Part shown: piece after piece, positions 5,355-7,403 of the stretch | Layout of the letters: each line of letters begins with the position of its first letter | Numbering within the stretch: the first letter of the stretch is position 1 | Assembly: GCA_964604145.1 (NCBI GenBank) | Contig: CAZRXS010000065.1 | Coordinates: 1 to 7,403 of the forward strand | Source: Gudongella sp964604145 | GTDB lineage: Bacteria; Bacillota; Clostridia; Tissierellales; Tissierellaceae | Direction of reading: 5' to 3' | DNA length: 7,403 nt | The notes under the pieces: generated by a model | What the model saw: only the letters and a program-made list of their open reading frames with translations | Database searches by the model: none | Told to the model about the DNA's origin: nothing | Translations under genes and position numbers: made by a program

Positions 5355-6872
5355 ATGAAGAAGACAGCATTGCTTTTAATGCTAATAACGATACTATCCA
5401 AATTAGTAGGATTTGCCAGGGACATAACTCTATCATACTTCTATGGAGCATCTAGTATAACAGATGCTTATTTAATATCCATAACCATACCCAGTGTTAT
5501 ATTTGGATTTATAGGAGTTGGGATAGCCACAGGATATATCCCTATGTATAGTAAGATAGAAAAATTAGAAGGCAGTAATGAGGGTAATAAATATACTAAT
5601 AATCTTGTGAATATCTTACTAGTCTTAAGCACAGTAATGTTTGTATTTGGACTTGTATTTACAGTACCTCTTGTAAAGTTATTTGCTTCTGGTTTTGAAG
5701 GTGAAACTCTAGAAATGGCAGTTAATTTTACAAGAGTAACCATAGCTGGTATGTTTTTCACAGGACTTATATCGGTATTTAATGGATTTTTACAGATTAA
5801 AGGCAACTATGTTATACCAGCCTTAGTTGGATTCCCTATGAACTTCATTACAATAATAGCTATAATAATAAGTTCTAAAGGGAATTTAATACTTTTATCT
5901 ATTGGTACTGTAATAGCTACAGCTTCTCAATTGCTCTTAGTACTACCTTTTGCATACAAAAAGGGATATAAGTATAAACCAGTGTTTGATTTAAAAGACA
6001 AGCATATAAAAAATATGATTTACATAGCTTTGCCTGTAATAATAGGGCTTTCAGTTAATCAAATTAATGTTCTTGTAGATAGAACCATAGCATCACGAGT
6101 AGCGGTAGGTGGAATATCAGCGCTTAATTATGCTAATAGATTAAATGGATTTGTTCAGGGTATTTTTGTGGCTTCTATAACTACTGCTTTATATCCCATG
6201 ATATCTAAAATGGTTGCAGAAAATAATATGGATGGTCTTAAGAAATCTCTATCAGAAGCCATTAGTGGAATTAATCTTTTAGTAATCCCGGCTACAGTAG
6301 GATCTATGATATTTGCAGTACCAATAGTCAGGCTTTTATTTGATCGGGGTATGTTTGATGTTCAGGCTATTACTATGACCTCAAGTGCATTGTTTTTTTA
6401 CTCATTAGGAATGATTGGATTTGGACTTAGACAAGTACTATCCAGGGCATTTTATTCAATGCAAGATACTAAGACTCCAGCAATCAATGCTGCTATTGCA
6501 GTGGTATTAAACATTATTCTTAATATAATACTTTCAAGATTGATGGGAATTGGTGGTCTAGCTTTGGCAACCAGTATATCCGCCATTTTTGGAACGATGT
6601 TATTATTTATAAGTCTTAGAAAGAAAATTGGATCATTTGGTATGAAGAATATTACTATTTCTTTTGTTAAGATAATGGGAGCATCGCTTGTGATGGGTCT
6701 GATAGCAAAGTTATCATTTAATATGATGATTGGTACAATTGGGCAGAATATATCCTTAGGCATAGCTATTGGTATTGGAGCAGTCGTGTATGGCGTGATG
6801 ATTTATTTTATGAAGGTAGAGGAAGTAGATTTATTAGTTGCACTGTTGAAGAAGAAACTTGGGGAAAGATAA
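5355..6872 (+). CDS. murJ: Lipid II flippase MurJ (MviN, MOP exporter superfamily)
   Basis: Full-length 505-aa MurJ, an integral membrane protein that flips lipid-linked peptidoglycan precursor to the outer face. Hydrophobic segments can be counted near 4-20, 40-60, 85-108, 125-143, 152-175, 178-200, 221-240, 262-282, 303-325, 341-360, 377-398, 400-420, 434-456 and 463-487, matching the family's 14 helices. Family residues are present: GFARD (19-23), GASSITDAY (31-39) with its aspartate, VDRTIASRV (241-249) with two arginines facing the central cavity, and RAFYSMQDTKTP (364-375). The frame is open 87 nt further to an ATG at 5268, but those residues do not resemble MurJ. The ATG at 5355 gives the standard start and has AAGGGG at 5337-5342, 12 nt away. 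Diverged copies of a short relict flank the gene. No defect seen. Confidence 0.93.
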   Translation: MKKTALLLMLITILSKLVGFARDITLSYFYGASSITDAYLISITIPSVIFGFIGVGIATGYIPMYSKIEKLEGSNEGNKYTNNLVNILLVLSTVMFVFGLVFTVPLVKLFASGFEGETLEMAVNFTRVTIAGMFFTGLISVFNGFLQIKGNYVIPALVGFPMNFITIIAIIISSKGNLILLSIGTVIATASQLLLVLPFAYKKGYKYKPVFDLKDKHIKNMIYIALPVIIGLSVNQINVLVDRTIASRVAVGGISALNYANRLNGFVQGIFVASITTALYPMISKMVAENNMDGLKKSLSEAISGINLLVIPATVGSMIFAVPIVRLLFDRGMFDVQAITMTSSALFFYSLGMIGFGLRQVLSRAFYSMQDTKTPAINAAIAVVLNIILNIILSRLMGIGGLALATSISAIFGTMLLFISLRKKIGSFGMKNITISFVKIMGASLVMGLIAKLSFNMMIGTIGQNISLGIAIGIGAVVYGVMIYFMKVEEVDLLVALLKKKLGER

Positions 6873-6880
6873 TACATAAT

Positions 6881-6982
6881 ATAAGATTCAAGTTAACATT
6901 TCCAACTATATTTGATGGGATTTTGATAGCTGGGGTTTTGACTACGCTTTTGAGTCATGGAGTAGTTTCAGTGTTTAGATAG
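6881..6982 (+). repeat. Short relict ORF downstream of murJ, copy 2 of a duplicated sequence
   Basis: Starting 8 nt after the murJ stop, the frame from ATA 6881 reads IRFKLTFPTIFDGILIAGVL, then TTLLSHGVVSVFR, and stops at TAG 6980-6982. The first codon is ATA where copy 1 has ATG, and there is no Shine-Dalgarno, so it is probably not translated from there. The reading is hydrophobic, resembling one membrane helix, and aligns end to end with the 5184-5267 copy. Which of the two is closer to the ancestor is unclear; this one is longer. I do not recognise the peptide. Confidence 0.5.
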
Positions 6983-7022
6983 AGTGGGCTTAGTGGATTA
7001 ATAAAAGAAGTTAATTAAAAAA

Positions 7023-7030
7023 AGAGGTGA
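7023..7030 (+). promoter_or_regulatory. Shine-Dalgarno setting the start at 7036
   Basis: AGAGGTGA lies 5 nt before ATG 7036. The GTG at 7027 in the same frame is part of this ribosome binding site, so it should not be taken as the start. Using it would add three residues without any Shine-Dalgarno of its own. Confidence 0.75.
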
Positions 7031-7035
7031 ATAAA

Positions 7036-7341
7036 ATGAAATACTCAAGATCAGAGATAAATAAATTATGGGAAATAGAAGATAAAACTTTAGAAGAGAC
7101 AATAAAATTGGATATACTGAACTTCATTGGAGCTATCCATGCTAATAAGCGTGATTTTATAGATGAGTCTTATGATTCAGAGTTCTTTGGAGACATAGGG
7201 ATGACTTTCAAGAAAAGATCAGGACAGGTAATGGGTGTTATTGCTGTAAATATAAAGAGCGAAGATAGGAAATTAACCTATATATTTAATGAGCAAGGCT
7301 ATGAACTATTAGATGATCTGCTGGAACACTTGATATTCTAA
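7036..7341 (+). CDS. Conserved-looking hypothetical protein, 101 aa
   Basis: I do not recognise this small soluble protein. It is acidic overall, with no signal peptide, membrane segment or cysteines. The N-terminal half is helical in character (SRSEINKLWEIEDKTLEET, then KLDILNFIGAIHANKRDFI). The middle reads as beta strands (FFGDIGMTFKKRSGQVMGV, then IAVNIKSEDRKLTYIF), and it closes with an acidic amphipathic helix (YELLDDLLEHLIF). This alpha-beta-alpha order suggests a compact single domain. It has a strong ribosome binding site and a strong terminator right after it, so it is likely a real expressed gene. The 163-nt gap after murJ, filled by a relict, makes cotranscription with murJ possible but not shown. 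Confidence 0.75.
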   Translation: MKYSRSEINKLWEIEDKTLEETIKLDILNFIGAIHANKRDFIDESYDSEFFGDIGMTFKKRSGQVMGVIAVNIKSEDRKLTYIFNEQGYELLDDLLEHLIF

Positions 7342-7354
7342 CAACTTAAAATGT

Positions 7355-7401
7355 AAAGCTGTGATCAAGAGAAAAAAACTCTTAAGACCACAGCTTTTTT
7401 T
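7355..7401 (+). terminator. Intrinsic (Rho-independent) terminator
   Basis: AAAGCTGTG (7355-7363) pairs with CACAGCTTT (7389-7397), and AAGAG (7367-7371) pairs with CTCTT (7379-7383) around an A-rich loop. A small internal mismatch and bulge separate the two helices. A run of seven T (7395-7401) closes it. It ends the transcript of the 101-aa gene, 13 nt after its stop codon. Confidence 0.92.
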
Positions 7402-7403
7402 AT

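Noticed and set aside
5468..6763. Two minus-strand ORFs (5468-5806 and 6452-6763) opposite murJ
   Set aside because: Both are antisense to well-conserved MurJ membrane segments and show no domain signature.

Overview
The window is AT-rich, and every gene I can support lies on the + strand. Purine-rich Shine-Dalgarno sites, TTG/GTG/ATG starts, strongly A/T-ending codons and the yifB-dprA gene pair point to a low-GC Gram-positive anaerobe of the Clostridia. That placement is inferred from gene style and content, not from a marker gene.

Layout. (1) nt 2-547: C-terminal part of a REP-associated tyrosine transposase (RAYT, Y1/HUH family), cut by the window edge. (2) nt 559-3236: yifB (ComM/Mg-chelatase-like AAA+ ATPase) and dprA (DNA-processing protein). 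Each follows the previous gene by 11 nt, and each Shine-Dalgarno overlaps the previous stop codon, so transposase-yifB-dprA reads as one operon. (3) nt 3237-3813: a gene graveyard with a 13-bp tandem repeat at the dprA stop, a small membrane-peptide ORF running into a G+C-rich REP-like element, and two overlapping decayed ORFs, one of which is broken by what looks like a single missing T. (4) nt 3814-5005: a two-gene operon of a ComF-like phosphoribosyltransferase and a YspA/LOG/DprA-like SLOG Rossmann protein. (5) nt 5006-5354: a second REP-like element in the same orientation as the first, then a short relict ORF. (6) nt 5355-6872: murJ, the lipid II flippase. (7) nt 6873-7035: a diverged second copy of the short relict found upstream of murJ. 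(8) nt 7036-7341: a 101-aa protein I do not recognise, followed by a strong intrinsic terminator.

How the genes relate. YifB and DprA belong to the single-stranded DNA uptake and recombination toolkit, and the transposase fused to the front of their operon is itself from a single-stranded-DNA-acting family. The phosphoribosyltransferase/SLOG pair joins an enzyme class that builds N-glycosidic bonds from PRPP with a fold that binds or cleaves nucleotide derivatives. It sits between two direct REP-like elements in a region full of broken genes, as expected for an accessory island. It is the best candidate here for a little-described nucleotide-based signalling, salvage or defence module. MurJ and the last gene look like ordinary chromosomal genes, although murJ is bracketed by a duplicated relict.
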